Part shown: positions 40,109 to 49,159 of the stretch, piece after piece | Numbering within the stretch: the stretch's first letter is position 1 | Layout of the letters: each line of letters opens with the position of its first letter | DNA from: Pseudomonas sp. BGI-2 | Lineage (GTDB): Bacteria; Pseudomonadota; Gammaproteobacteria; Pseudomonadales; Pseudomonadaceae | Reading direction: 5' to 3' | Assembly (NCBI RefSeq): GCF_004310295.1 | Contig: NZ_SISB01000003.1 | Span: 124,001-188,000 of the forward strand | Length of the DNA: 64,000 bases | Made by a program: the position numbers and the translations under genes | The notes under the pieces: model-generated | The model's input: the letters and a program-made list of their open reading frames with translations, nothing else | Told to the model about the DNA's origin: nothing | Database searches by the model: none

Positions 40109-40746
40109 AGAGTCGCTTCAAGACTTACTACAAGTGGTGGAAAGGGACGGTGTTTGCGGCGCTGTTCATATGCCTAAGCTCTTTTCACTTTCCGGTTGAT
40201 AGGTTGATCCTTCATATCGGTAAGCCGTACGTAGAGGTCGTCAAAGACTCTACTTTTCCCATCGAACGCCAAATCGCCGTTTATCCAAGCGAACCGCCTG
40301 AAGTTGACTCCACTTGGATAAGCAGTCCGGTCGTCATTACTTTTGATGATCCTGAGCATGGCTTTACCTTGCCGGAAACCATCTATGGGGCTGTGGGTTA
40401 CAGCAAGGGAAAAGTGGATGGCATCACTACATCTCCGATGGTGGAGACGCTACCTTTCGACCAGACAGCAAAACTGCTGAGCGACCTGCAATCCATGTTC
40501 AAAAAGACCGGTTGGACGCCTGAGCCGGTTGAAGGAAACGACTGGATAAAAGTATCGAGTGGCGAAGAGAAACGACAATTACAAGCCAAGCTGTTTGGTC
40601 AGGCTGACGGAGTAGTTCTCCTGATTCCGAACAAATACAGTCTGTTACTACACATCAAATGCTACGCCCGTTGTGATGAGCGAGACGCCGAAACAGCCAG
40701 GTATCTGATCGACATCGGGCTGAGCAGGGATCATTTCAGCGATTGA
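40105..40746 (+). CDS. Candidate immunity protein, copy 2 (tandem paralogue)
   Basis: A 213-residue paralogue of the preceding protein, starting with ATGA overlap. It shares STWISSPVV, FDDPxHGFTLP, GAVGY, TTSPM and KCYARC blocks and the N-terminal hydrophobic segment (VFAALFICLSSFHF). The copies differ throughout, so they were not duplicated very recently. Two versions could give protection against variants of the effector. Confidence 0.75.
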   Translation: MKSRFKTYYKWWKGTVFAALFICLSSFHFPVDRLILHIGKPYVEVVKDSTFPIERQIAVYPSEPPEVDSTWISSPVVITFDDPEHGFTLPETIYGAVGYSKGKVDGITTSPMVETLPFDQTAKLLSDLQSMFKKTGWTPEPVEGNDWIKVSSGEEKRQLQAKLFGQADGVVLLIPNKYSLLLHIKCYARCDERDAETARYLIDIGLSRDHFSD

Positions 40747-40762
40747 ACGCTCCCCCGATTTT

Positions 40763-40808
40763 TGGGCTGCTGCGCAGCCCAGCGGGAGCAAGCTCCCTCG
40801 CCACAGGG
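40763..40808. repeat. Single REP plus hairpin after the immunity genes
   Basis: A GGGCTGC/GCAGCCC hairpin is followed by a lone REP-like element (GCGGGAGCAAGCTCCCTCGC). It marks the right end of the low-GC T6SS module; the following 220 bases up to 41031 show no further feature. Confidence 0.7.
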
Positions 40809-41031
40809 ATAGCGCTCATGGATTTTTTCAACAGAGTGGCTGAGACCTTCGGGTCTCTTCTTCATTTCTGCATGAACCTGTTTTCATGACAGTTTTGTTT
40901 CAATCACTTCTTTAGCTATGCGATGCTGGCGCCCAGACCGTTAGCCAACTACAGCTTAAGTACAGAACGTAGAACGTCGCGCGGCACCGTCAATTTGCCC
41001 CTTTGGGGCGCTACCACCACAGGGGGCCTGC

Positions 41032-42690
41032 ATGCTCACCCTGCTCAATTTGTTATCTGCCGTGGCCTTGTTGATCTGGGGCACGCACATCGTCCGAACC
41101 GGCATCCTGCGGGTCTACGGTTCCAATCTGCGCCATGTGATCGGCCAGAACATGTCCAAACGCTGGCTCGCGTTCATCTCGGGGATCGTCGTCACCGCGA
41201 TGGTCCAGAGCAGCAACGCCACCGCCATGCTTGTCACCTCTTTCGTCGGTCAGGGCCTGATGGCGCTGACTCCCGCTCTCGCGACCATGCTCGGCGCGGA
41301 TGTCGGGACCGCGCTGATGGCGCGGGTGCTGACGCTCGATTTGTCTTGGCTGTCGCCGCTGCTGATCTTTCTCGGGGTGATTTTCTTCCTGTCCCGCAAG
41401 CAGACCCGACTGGGCCAGATGGGCCGCGTCAGCATCGGCCTTGGGCTGATCATTCTGGCGCTGCAGCTGATCGTCGAATCCGCCGCGCCGATTACCCAGG
41501 CGCAGGGCGTGAAGGTGATTTTCGCCTCACTGACCGGCGACATCCTGCTCGATGCTCTGGTTGGCGCGTTGTTCGCGATGATTTCCTACTCCAGCCTGGC
41601 CGCCGTCCTGCTGACCGCGACCCTGGCTGGCGCTGGCGTGATCAGTCTGCCGGTGGCCATCGGCCTGGTGATCGGTGCCAACATCGGCAGCGGCGTCCTC
41701 GCTTTCCTCAGCACCAGCATGCAAAACGCCGCCGGGCGCCAGGTGGCGCTCGGCAGCCTGCTGTACAAGCTGATCGGCCTGTTGCTGATCATTCCGGTGC
41801 TGGACCCGTTGGTGCACTGGATCGACAGCCTCGACTTCAGTCCTCAGGAAATGGTCATCGGCTTCCACCTGCTCTACAACACCGCGCGCTGCCTGGTCCT
41901 GTTGCCGAGCATCGGCCCGATGGCCAGGCTCTGCGCGTGGCTGCTGCCGGAGCGGCCGGAGCTTAACGGCATGGCGAAACCCCGGCACCTTGACCCGACA
42001 GCGCTGGTGACACCCAGCCTGGCGCTGGCCAACGCTGCTCGGGAAACGCTACGCATGGGCGACCTGATCGACAATATGCTCGAAGCGATGCTCGACGTGC
42101 TGCGCGGGAATCAATCCGCCATCACCCAGGAAATGCGCAAACTGACGGATGATGTCGAAGCGCTCTACAGCGCGATCAAGCTCTATCTGGCGCAAATGCC
42201 CCGGGAAGACTTGAGCGATCAAGACAGTCGGCGTTGGGCGGAAATCATCGAGCTGGCGATCAATCTCAAACTCGCCAGCGACCTGATCGAACGCATGCTG
42301 CGCAAGGTGCAGCAGCAGAAAACCTCGCAGCGCCGGTCATTTTCAGAGGTTGGCCTGGAAGAGTTGGCCGGGTTGCACAGCCAGTTGATCTCCAACCTGC
42401 GTCTCGGGTTGTCGGTATTTCTCAGTGCCGACAAGGAAAGTGCCCGCCAGTTACTGCGTGAGAAACGTCGCTTTCGCGCACAGGAACGCCGCCTGGCCCA
42501 TGCTCACGTCAGCCGGTTGCAACGTAAGATCGTGCAGAGTATCGAGACCAGTTCACTGCACCTGGAGCTGATCGCCGACATAAAGCGCTTGAATTCGCTG
42601 TTCTGCAGCAGCGCTTATGTGGTGCTGGAAACGTCGGACACTGGTGCCTTGGCGGTTGACGATTTGGCTGACATCACGCATTCGCCTTGA
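41032..42690 (+). CDS. Na+/phosphate cotransporter-like membrane protein with PhoU-like domain
   Basis: A 552-residue protein of the NptA/YjbB type. The membrane part (about 1-300) includes the QSS family motif in VVTAMVQSSNATAMLVTSF near residue 60 and its inverted-repeat counterpart SYSSLAAVLLTATLAG near 185. The C-terminal 200 residues are helical and PhoU-like. Expected to co-transport phosphate with sodium or to export phosphate. AGGGGG precedes the ATG. Solitary gene. Confidence 0.88.
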   Translation: MLTLLNLLSAVALLIWGTHIVRTGILRVYGSNLRHVIGQNMSKRWLAFISGIVVTAMVQSSNATAMLVTSFVGQGLMALTPALATMLGADVGTALMARVLTLDLSWLSPLLIFLGVIFFLSRKQTRLGQMGRVSIGLGLIILALQLIVESAAPITQAQGVKVIFASLTGDILLDALVGALFAMISYSSLAAVLLTATLAGAGVISLPVAIGLVIGANIGSGVLAFLSTSMQNAAGRQVALGSLLYKLIGLLLIIPVLDPLVHWIDSLDFSPQEMVIGFHLLYNTARCLVLLPSIGPMARLCAWLLPERPELNGMAKPRHLDPTALVTPSLALANAARETLRMGDLIDNMLEAMLDVLRGNQSAITQEMRKLTDDVEALYSAIKLYLAQMPREDLSDQDSRRWAEIIELAINLKLASDLIERMLRKVQQQKTSQRRSFSEVGLEELAGLHSQLISNLRLGLSVFLSADKESARQLLREKRRFRAQERRLAHAHVSRLQRKIVQSIETSSLHLELIADIKRLNSLFCSSAYVVLETSDTGALAVDDLADITHSP

Positions 42691-42734
42691 ACGTCTGGCG
42701 GTGTGGTCAGTCAGTAACATGTACTCAGCCTCAA

Positions 42735-42839
42735 CGCCGTCTTCGCGAGCAAGCCCGCTCCCACAGGTGATCTGAGTCGGACACTGTTTCCAAGTGCACC
42801 AAAGATCCACTGTGGGAGCGGGCTTGCTCGCGAAGGCGG
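42735..42839. repeat. REPIN upstream of the M16 peptidase gene
   Basis: Inverted arms (CTTCGCGAGCAAGCCCGCTC and GAGCGGGCTTGCTCGCGAAG) around a 45-base loop. It ends just before the in-frame ATG at 42841 that was not chosen as start of the M16 gene. Confidence 0.88.
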
Positions 42840-42885
42840 CATGACTGACGACACGGATCTCCGATTGGTTGCCTGGAAGCTTGCT

Positions 42886-44262
42886 ATGCGTTGTCTGCTG
42901 TTCGCCTGTCTGTTGCTTGGTTCATTTCCTTCGTTTGCCCTGGATCGCTTTCAGGTCGAGGGTTATACGCTGCCCAACGGCCTGCAATTGCTGCTCAAAC
43001 CCGGCACGGAGCGCGGGCATGTGGCGATTCGTCTGGTGGTCGGCGTGGGTCTGGATGATTTCAGCTGCGCCGACAAGGAGCTGCCGCATTTGCTTGAGCA
43101 TTTATTGTTCAGCGGCATCGATGCCACCGGCGAAGGTGGCCTGGAAGAGAGGATGCAGGCCTTGGGCGGTGAGTGGAACGCCTACACCAGCAATGCCGAC
43201 ACCACGTTCGTCATCGAAGCCCCGGCGAAAAACCAGCGCAAGGTGCTCGACCTGCTGCTGGCGTTGCTGACGCAGACCCGAATCGACGACAACGCCATTA
43301 ACGCGGCCAAACAAGTGGTCGAGCGCGAAGACGGCGGCCATTACTCTCATTTGCAGCGTTGGCTGGATCGTCAGGACCTGGGCCACACGGCGAGCAATCA
43401 GCTGGCGGTGGAACTGGGCCTCAAATGCCCCGAGCGGGCCGAGGTCGATCACCTGACCCGCGAGCAACTGGAGACAGTGCGCAAGGCCTGGTACGCGCCC
43501 AACAACATGACGCTGATCGTGGTCGGCGAGCTCGACAAGCTGTTGCCAGCGTATCTGGAACGCTCGTATGGCGCACTTGAAGCCGTCGACCCCAGCGATC
43601 ACCTGTCCTTGCCGGAAATCCAGGCCAGTGCCGCCCATGAGCGCACGTTGAGTCACGGATTCGTCGGCGGTGGTGCCAAGTTGCACTGGCTGGTGCCGGA
43701 ACCGGTGCTGCAGGATCAGCACGACGAAACCTTCGACCTGCTCAAGGACTATCTGGACTGGGCGCTCTATCGCCAATTGCGCCTGTCCCACAGTTTGTCC
43801 TACGGTCCCTCGGCCGAGCGCGAGGTGTTTGGCGGGGTCGGTTTCATAAGCCTGAACGCAGACCTCGAGCGCGACGACATGCCTGAGGCCGAACAGGTGT
43901 TGGAGGATTTGAGGGCCGGCTTGCTCAAGGATGGTCTCAACGCAGACACCTTCAACCGTCTCAAACAGGCCGCCATCGCCCGCCAGGCGTGGGCCGTGCA
44001 AGGCAACAGCGCGCTGGCCGATTACTACTGGAGCGCGCTTGGGGACTACCAGGACGGGCGCTTCGCCGACCCGGCGAAGGAACTGCAAGGCGTGACGCTG
44101 GCGGAAGCGAACAAAGCCATGCGCGAGTTGCTCATGCAGCCGGGGTATCTGCGGATCGAGAAGCCGGTCATGAGTTATGACCAGTTGATGTGGGCGATGG
44201 CCGGGGTGTTTGGCCTGATGGTCCTTGGAGTTTTAGCTTGGCGAGTCCATCGCAGCAGATAA
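42886..44262 (+). CDS. M16 family zinc metallopeptidase, membrane-anchored
   Basis: A 458-residue, single-unit M16 peptidase. Signal peptide (MRCLLFACLLLGSFPSFA), inverted zinc motif HLLEH at residues 68-72 with distal Glu148 (the HXXEHX75E pattern), so it should be active; the second M16 domain runs to about residue 420. The C-terminus has one hydrophobic helix (MWAMAGVFGLMVLGVLAW) followed by RVHRSR, so the enzyme probably faces the periplasm, tethered to the inner membrane. ATG at 42886 gives the signal peptide and has GGAAG upstream. Usually M16 subunits occur in pairs; no partner is adjacent. Confidence 0.88.
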   Translation: MRCLLFACLLLGSFPSFALDRFQVEGYTLPNGLQLLLKPGTERGHVAIRLVVGVGLDDFSCADKELPHLLEHLLFSGIDATGEGGLEERMQALGGEWNAYTSNADTTFVIEAPAKNQRKVLDLLLALLTQTRIDDNAINAAKQVVEREDGGHYSHLQRWLDRQDLGHTASNQLAVELGLKCPERAEVDHLTREQLETVRKAWYAPNNMTLIVVGELDKLLPAYLERSYGALEAVDPSDHLSLPEIQASAAHERTLSHGFVGGGAKLHWLVPEPVLQDQHDETFDLLKDYLDWALYRQLRLSHSLSYGPSAEREVFGGVGFISLNADLERDDMPEAEQVLEDLRAGLLKDGLNADTFNRLKQAAIARQAWAVQGNSALADYYWSALGDYQDGRFADPAKELQGVTLAEANKAMRELLMQPGYLRIEKPVMSYDQLMWAMAGVFGLMVLGVLAWRVHRSR

Positions 44263-44304
44263 CCGATCCCTGTGGCTAAGACGCTTTGTGGTGAGGGAGC
44301 TTTT

Positions 44305-44433
44305 GTGGCGAGGGGATTTATCCCCGTTCGGCTGCGAAGCAGTCGCAAAACTGGCGAATGCGGTATGTCTGATTAACTTAATCGCGGGATAGGGGCCGCT
44401 TCGCAGCCCAACGGGGATAAATCCCCTCGCCAC
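44305..44433. repeat. Long inverted repeat (third REP class)
   Basis: TGTGGCGAGGGGATTTATCC and GGATAAATCCCCTCGCCACA enclose further pairing (GGCTGCGAAGC/GCTTCGCAGCC). It belongs to the GGCGAGGG-type palindromes rather than the GGAGCGAG type and fills most of the gap 44263-44547. Confidence 0.85.
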
Positions 44434-44547
44434 AGTAGATTTCCAATCCGGGTTTTGTGTTCGACAAAGTGACCGGCACCCTCGCCACGCCTGCGCCCGG
44501 GCGGTACTCTGTCGAGGATTTTTCCCACGACTATTGCGAACCGCCGA

Positions 44548-45576
44548 ATGCCTACTCTGACCCTGTACGTGCAGCGCATCCTGGAATTGATCAAGCGCTA
44601 TCCCGGGGTCATTGCGCTTGGTGGTTTTGTCTCCGGGGTCGGCAGCTTCATTCTGGTGGATCGCCAACAGGGCCTGGCGACCTGGATCACCATCATCATG
44701 GTGCTCAGCTGGATCTGGCTGATGCTGGAAAACAGCCTTACCAAGCTCTTTACCCGAATCTTCAAACGCGAAATTCCCCAGCCGTTGCTGCGCTACGCCA
44801 CGCAGATGATTCACCAGGAAAGCCTGTTCTTCGTCCTGCCGTTCTTTTTCATCACCACCACCTGGAACAGCGGCCAGTTATTTTTCACCGGGCTGCTGGG
44901 CATCGCCGCGCTGATTTCCATCACTGATCCGCTCTACTACAAATGGCTGGCACCGCGGCGCTGGGCGTTCCTGGCGTTGCACACGCTGACCTTGTTCGCG
45001 GCGCTGCTGACCGCCCTGCCCGTCATCCTGCACCTGAGCACCTCCCAGAGCTTCAAACTGGCGCTGGGTACGGCCGTTGTCCTGTCGTTCCCGAGCCTGG
45101 CGTCCATCTTCCCGATCCGCACGGTGCGCAACGCGTTGGCAATTCTGAGTATCACGGTCGGCATCGGCGGCGTGGGTTGGGTGCTGCGTTCGTGGGTGCC
45201 GCCGGCAACCCTGTGGATGACCGATGTGGCGATCAGCACTCAGATGCAGGACCGCACACCCGGCAACAGCCTGGAAGAAGTCAGCGTCGAGCAGATCCGT
45301 GGCGACGGCTTGTACGCCTACACGGCGATCAACGCTCCGCGCGGTCTCGATGAGCGGATTTATCACGTCTGGCAGTTCAACGGCAAAGAGGTCGATCGCA
45401 TCCCGCTGGACATCCACGGCGGGCGCAAGGAGGGCTACCGCGCCTGGACCCACAAGCGGAATTTCCCGGGCAATCCTGCGGGTAAATGGCAGGTCCGGGT
45501 GTTGACTGAAGACGGCCAGTTGATCGGTGTGTTGCGCTTCAAAATCATGGACAGCACACCGATCAAAGAAAAGTAA
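44548..45576 (+). CDS. DUF5924/DUF2914-type membrane protein
   Basis: A 342-residue protein with about six to seven hydrophobic segments in residues 15-220 and a soluble C-terminal domain of about 110 residues (HVWQFNGKEVDRIPLDIHGG, GKWQVRVLTEDGQLIG) that looks like DUF2914, a small beta-rich fold. Function unknown. The predicted topology puts the C-terminal domain outside the membrane. Family naming rests on memory of domain patterns, not on a search. Confidence 0.75.
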   Translation: MPTLTLYVQRILELIKRYPGVIALGGFVSGVGSFILVDRQQGLATWITIIMVLSWIWLMLENSLTKLFTRIFKREIPQPLLRYATQMIHQESLFFVLPFFFITTTWNSGQLFFTGLLGIAALISITDPLYYKWLAPRRWAFLALHTLTLFAALLTALPVILHLSTSQSFKLALGTAVVLSFPSLASIFPIRTVRNALAILSITVGIGGVGWVLRSWVPPATLWMTDVAISTQMQDRTPGNSLEEVSVEQIRGDGLYAYTAINAPRGLDERIYHVWQFNGKEVDRIPLDIHGGRKEGYRAWTHKRNFPGNPAGKWQVRVLTEDGQLIGVLRFKIMDSTPIKEK

Positions 45577-45590
45577 TCCGGTTCGTGCTA

Positions 45591-45608
45591 TTACGTAGAT
45601 CTGCGTAA
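45591..45608. promoter_or_regulatory. Palindrome upstream of the Mla-like operon
   Basis: TTACGTAGATCTGCGTAA is an 18-base palindrome with one mismatched pair, centred in the 55-base gap before the STAS/MlaE gene. It has the size of a dimeric repressor operator; no known regulator motif was matched. Confidence 0.35.
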
Positions 45609-45631
45609 ATAGCCGAACAAGCACGGAGCTT

Positions 45632-46780
45632 ATGACCAGCAGCACAATGGCCGGCAATGCCCAGCTAGACGCCTCTCACTCACCCGCACAACTGCGGGTC
45701 ACGGGTGACTGGACGCTCGCCCATTACGCCGATCTCAAGAACCTGAGCGAAAAGCTCCGCGGCCAATACGACGACAGCACGCACATTGACCTCAATGGCC
45801 TCGGTGCGCTCGACACCGCCGGTGCTTCGCTGCTGGTTGAGTTGCTCGGGTCCGAGCGTTTGGGCCGATCCGCCGAACATCCCGATTGCACACTGTCCCC
45901 GCCCGACCGCGCCTTGTTGCAGACGGTTTATTGCTCGCTCAGTGACTTCTGCGTGCCGATCAAGGAACCGGAAATCAGCGTCGGCATTCAGCTGCTGACC
46001 CGCATTGGTCGCGCAGTCGACACCGTCTGGCAGGACACCCTGCAACTGCTGGGCTTTGTCGGTCTGATCCTCGAAACCATCGCGCGCGGGCTGTTTCGCC
46101 CCAAGCGCTGGCGCATCACGCCAATGGTTGCGCACATCGAACAGACCGGCCTCGACGCCGCGCCCATCGTTGCCCTGCTGACCTTTCTGGTCGGCGCCGT
46201 GGTGGCGTTTCTCGGGGCGACGGTGTTGGCGAGTTTCGGCGCGAGTATTTTTACCGTGGACCTGGTGGCGTTCTCCTTTCTGCGCGAATTCGGCGTGTTG
46301 TTGACTGCAATCCTCATGGCCGGGCGCACCGCCAGTGCGTTCACCGCGCAGATCGGCTCGATGAAGGCCAACGAAGAAATTGACGCCATCCGCACGTTGG
46401 GCCTCGACCCGATGGAGTTGCTGGTGGTGCCGCGGGTATTGGCGTTGCTGGTGGCGCTGCCGATGCTGACCTTTCTGGCGATGCTCTCGGGCATTATCGG
46501 CGGTGGCGTGGTGTGCGCGGTGTCGCTGGATATTTCGCCCGCTATGTTCCTGTCGCTGCTGCAAACCGATATTGGCGTTCAGCACTTTCTGGTGGGGATC
46601 GTCAAAGCGCCGATATTCGCCTTCCTGATCGCTGCGATCGGTTGCCTTGAAGGCTTCAAGGTCAGTGGCAGCGCCGAATCCGTTGGCGCGCACACCACGT
46701 CGAGCGTGGTGCAGTCGATTTTCGTGGTGATCGTGCTCGACGCCGTGGCCGCGCTGTTTTTCATGGAGATGGGCTGGTGA
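45632..46780 (+). CDS. MlaE-like lipid ABC transporter permease with N-terminal STAS domain
   Basis: A 382-residue inner-membrane permease. Residues 15-115 resemble a STAS domain (LRVTGDWTLAHYADL, LNGLGALDTAGASLLVEL), and 130-382 is a MlaE domain with FLREFGVLLTAILMAGR and GSMKANEEIDAIRTLGLDP, the coupling region for the ATPase. MlaE-type complexes move phospholipids between membranes. In the canonical mla operon the STAS protein MlaB is separate; here it is fused. First gene of a four-gene operon with overlapping ends. Confidence 0.9.
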   Translation: MTSSTMAGNAQLDASHSPAQLRVTGDWTLAHYADLKNLSEKLRGQYDDSTHIDLNGLGALDTAGASLLVELLGSERLGRSAEHPDCTLSPPDRALLQTVYCSLSDFCVPIKEPEISVGIQLLTRIGRAVDTVWQDTLQLLGFVGLILETIARGLFRPKRWRITPMVAHIEQTGLDAAPIVALLTFLVGAVVAFLGATVLASFGASIFTVDLVAFSFLREFGVLLTAILMAGRTASAFTAQIGSMKANEEIDAIRTLGLDPMELLVVPRVLALLVALPMLTFLAMLSGIIGGGVVCAVSLDISPAMFLSLLQTDIGVQHFLVGIVKAPIFAFLIAAIGCLEGFKVSGSAESVGAHTTSSVVQSIFVVIVLDAVAALFFMEMGW

Positions 46781-47580
46781 GTCGTCTACCCCGAGCGCCT
46801 TCCGAGGCGGTGATCGAAGTCCGCGGGCTGTGCAATCGCTTCGGTAGCCAGAGCGTGCACGAGAACCTCGATCTGGATTTGTACAAAGGTGAAATCCTCG
46901 CCGTGGTGGGCGGTTCCGGCAGCGGTAAATCGGTGTTGCTGCGCAGCATCGTCGGCTTGCGCCAGCCCAGCGAAGGGATGGTGAAGGTTTTCGGCAAGAA
47001 CCTGCCGACCCTGTCCGAACACGAGCGCTCGATGGTCGAGCGGCGTTTCGGCGTGCTGTTCCAGAAGGGCGCCCTGTTCTCTTCGCTGACCGTGACCGAG
47101 AACGTCGCCCTGCCCCTGATCGAACACGCGGGCCTGAGCCGTGAAGACGCCGAGCACCTGGCGGCGGTGAAACTGGCGTTGGCCGGGCTGCCGCTGTCGG
47201 CGGCGGACAAATACCCGGCTTCGCTGTCGGGCGGCATGATCAAACGTGCGGCGCTGGCCCGGGCCTTGGCGCTGGACCCGGACATTCTGTTTCTCGACGA
47301 ACCCACTGCCGGCCTCGATCCGATTGGTGCCGCGGCTTTTGATCAATTGATCCTGACGCTGCGCGATGCCTTGGGCCTGAGTGTGTTTCTGGTGACCCAC
47401 GACCTCGACACGCTCTACACCATCACCGACCGGGTGGCGGTGCTGGCGCAGAAAAAAGTGCTGGTGGCGGATGCCATTGACAAGGTTTCGGAAACCGACG
47501 ATGCGTGGATTCACGAATACTTCCATGGCCCTCGCGGCCGCGCGGCGCTGACGGCCGCTAAACAGTTGAACGAGGTCTGA
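46777..47580 (+). CDS. MlaF-like ABC transporter ATPase
   Basis: A 267-residue ABC ATPase: Walker A VVGGSGSGKSVLL near residue 45, signature LSGGMIKRAALARAL near 148, Walker B ILFLDEPTAGLDPIG near 170, and the switch His in VTHDLDTL. The start is GTG, overlapping the permease stop (GTGA). Partner of the permease and MCE-domain protein on either side. Confidence 0.93.
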   Translation: MSRLPRAPSEAVIEVRGLCNRFGSQSVHENLDLDLYKGEILAVVGGSGSGKSVLLRSIVGLRQPSEGMVKVFGKNLPTLSEHERSMVERRFGVLFQKGALFSSLTVTENVALPLIEHAGLSREDAEHLAAVKLALAGLPLSAADKYPASLSGGMIKRAALARALALDPDILFLDEPTAGLDPIGAAAFDQLILTLRDALGLSVFLVTHDLDTLYTITDRVAVLAQKKVLVADAIDKVSETDDAWIHEYFHGPRGRAALTAAKQLNEV

Positions 47581-47581
47581 C

Positions 47582-48520
47582 ATGGAAACCCGAGCCCATC
47601 ATGTATTGATCGGCCTGTTCACCGTGATTGTGGTGGCAGGCGCCCTGCTCTTCGGTCTATGGCTGGCCAAGTCCAGCGTCGACACCGAGTTCAAGGATTA
47701 TGAAGTCGTTTTCAACGAGGCGGTCAGCGGCTTGTCCAAGGGCAGCGCTGTGCAATACAGCGGGATCAAGGTCGGCGACGTGGTGACGTTGCGCCTGGAC
47801 CCGAAAGACCCGCGCCGGGTGTTGGCGCGAATTCGCCTGGGCGGCGATACACCGATCAAGGAAGACACCCGAGCCATATTGGCACTGACCGGGATCACTG
47901 GCACTTCGATCATCCAGCTCAGCGGCGGTACGCCGCAAAGTCCGAACCTCAAGGGCAAGGACGGCCATCTGCCGGTGATTATCGCGTCGCCCTCGCCCAT
48001 CGCCCGACTGCTGAACGACAGCGGCGACCTGATGGCTGGCGTGAACACGCTGATGCATAACGCCAACCTGATGTTTTCCACGGAGAACGTCGAGCGCATC
48101 AGCAAGACGCTGGAACATCTGGAACAAACCACCGGCACCATCGCCGACCAGCGCGGCGATATTCGTCAGGCAATGCAGCAACTGGCGTCGGTCGGCAAGC
48201 AGGCTGGCGCCATGCTGGAGCAAACGTCGGCGTTGATGCGCAACGCCAACGGCCTGCTCAACGATCAGGGCAAGCAGATGTTCGGCAGCGCCGAGCAGGC
48301 GATGAAATCGCTGGAGCAAAGCAGCGCGACCATCAACACGTTGATCACGACCAATCAGGATTCTCTGAACAGCGGCATGCAGGGCCTCAATGGCCTGGCG
48401 CCGGCGGTGCGTGAACTGCGCGACACCCTGACGTCGTTGCGGGCCATCTCCCAACGCCTGGAAGCCAACCCCAGCGGTTATTTGCTGGGCAATGACAAGA
48501 ACAAGGAGTTCACGCCATGA
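47582..48520 (+). CDS. MlaD-like MCE domain lipid-binding protein
   Basis: A 312-residue protein with one N-terminal membrane helix (LIGLFTVIVVAGALLFGLWLA) and an MCE domain (about 38-120: DYEVVFNEAVSGLSKGSAVQYSG split by GDV, then TGITGTSIIQLSGG). A long helical C-terminal half (160-300) is rich in Gln/Ala heptads, as in MCE proteins that form tubes or needles. Anchored in the inner membrane, facing the periplasm. Confidence 0.9.
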   Translation: METRAHHVLIGLFTVIVVAGALLFGLWLAKSSVDTEFKDYEVVFNEAVSGLSKGSAVQYSGIKVGDVVTLRLDPKDPRRVLARIRLGGDTPIKEDTRAILALTGITGTSIIQLSGGTPQSPNLKGKDGHLPVIIASPSPIARLLNDSGDLMAGVNTLMHNANLMFSTENVERISKTLEHLEQTTGTIADQRGDIRQAMQQLASVGKQAGAMLEQTSALMRNANGLLNDQGKQMFGSAEQAMKSLEQSSATINTLITTNQDSLNSGMQGLNGLAPAVRELRDTLTSLRAISQRLEANPSGYLLGNDKNKEFTP

Positions 48521-49143
48521 AGCTTGCGCCCCTCGCCCTCCTCGCCAGCTTCACGTTAGTCAGTGCCTGCTCGATCTTGCCCAAGTCCGAGCCGTCCGAT
48601 GTCTATCGCTTGCCGTCGGCCCAGAGCAACGTCTCGGCCAGCCCCGGCGGGCCGCAACGCTGGTCGCTGCGCCTGAACAAACCTCAGGCCAGCGAAGCGT
48701 TGAACAGCCCGAAAATTGCGGTGATCCCGCAAGGTGATTTGATCAGCAGCTACACCGCCTCGCGCTGGAGCGATCCGGCACCGGTGTTGCTGCGTAATCG
48801 ATTGCTTGATGGTTTTCAGCGGGACGGTCGGGTGCCGTTGCTGAGTACGGATGACAGCAACTTCCAGGCAGACCTGGAATTGGGCGGGAGTCTGCAGGCG
48901 TTCCAGACTGAATACCAAGGCACCGCGGCGAGCGTGGTCGTGCGGCTGGATGCGTTGCTGGTGCGCGGGTATGACCAGCGAATCCTCGCCGGCCGACGCT
49001 TTGAAGTGCGTCAGCCATTGAACGATGTGAAGGTGCCGGCGGTGGTGGCCGGGTTTGGCCAGGCCAGTGATCAGTTGACGGTGCAGGTGGTGCGTTGGGC
49101 GGTTGAGCAAGGGCAGAAAGTCGCTCCGCCTCCCCACCCTTAA
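48517..49143 (+). CDS. ABC-type transport auxiliary lipoprotein (PqiC/YmbA-like)
   Basis: A 208-residue lipoprotein: signal peptide with lipobox LVSAC at residues 14-18, then a domain with YRLPSAQSN, IAVIPQGDLISSYTASRW and RLDALLVRGYDQRILAGRRF, typical of outer-membrane partners of MCE transporters. The start overlaps the MlaD-like stop (ATGA). It probably links the periplasmic MCE protein to the outer membrane. A REPIN follows the stop. Confidence 0.88.
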   Translation: MKLAPLALLASFTLVSACSILPKSEPSDVYRLPSAQSNVSASPGGPQRWSLRLNKPQASEALNSPKIAVIPQGDLISSYTASRWSDPAPVLLRNRLLDGFQRDGRVPLLSTDDSNFQADLELGGSLQAFQTEYQGTAASVVVRLDALLVRGYDQRILAGRRFEVRQPLNDVKVPAVVAGFGQASDQLTVQVVRWAVEQGQKVAPPPHP

Positions 49144-49159
49144 AGCCAACACAACCCCA

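Noticed and set aside
44305..44433. Inverted repeat as insertion sequence end
   Set aside because: No transposase frame lies between or beside the arms and no target duplication is seen; it fits a REP-class palindrome.
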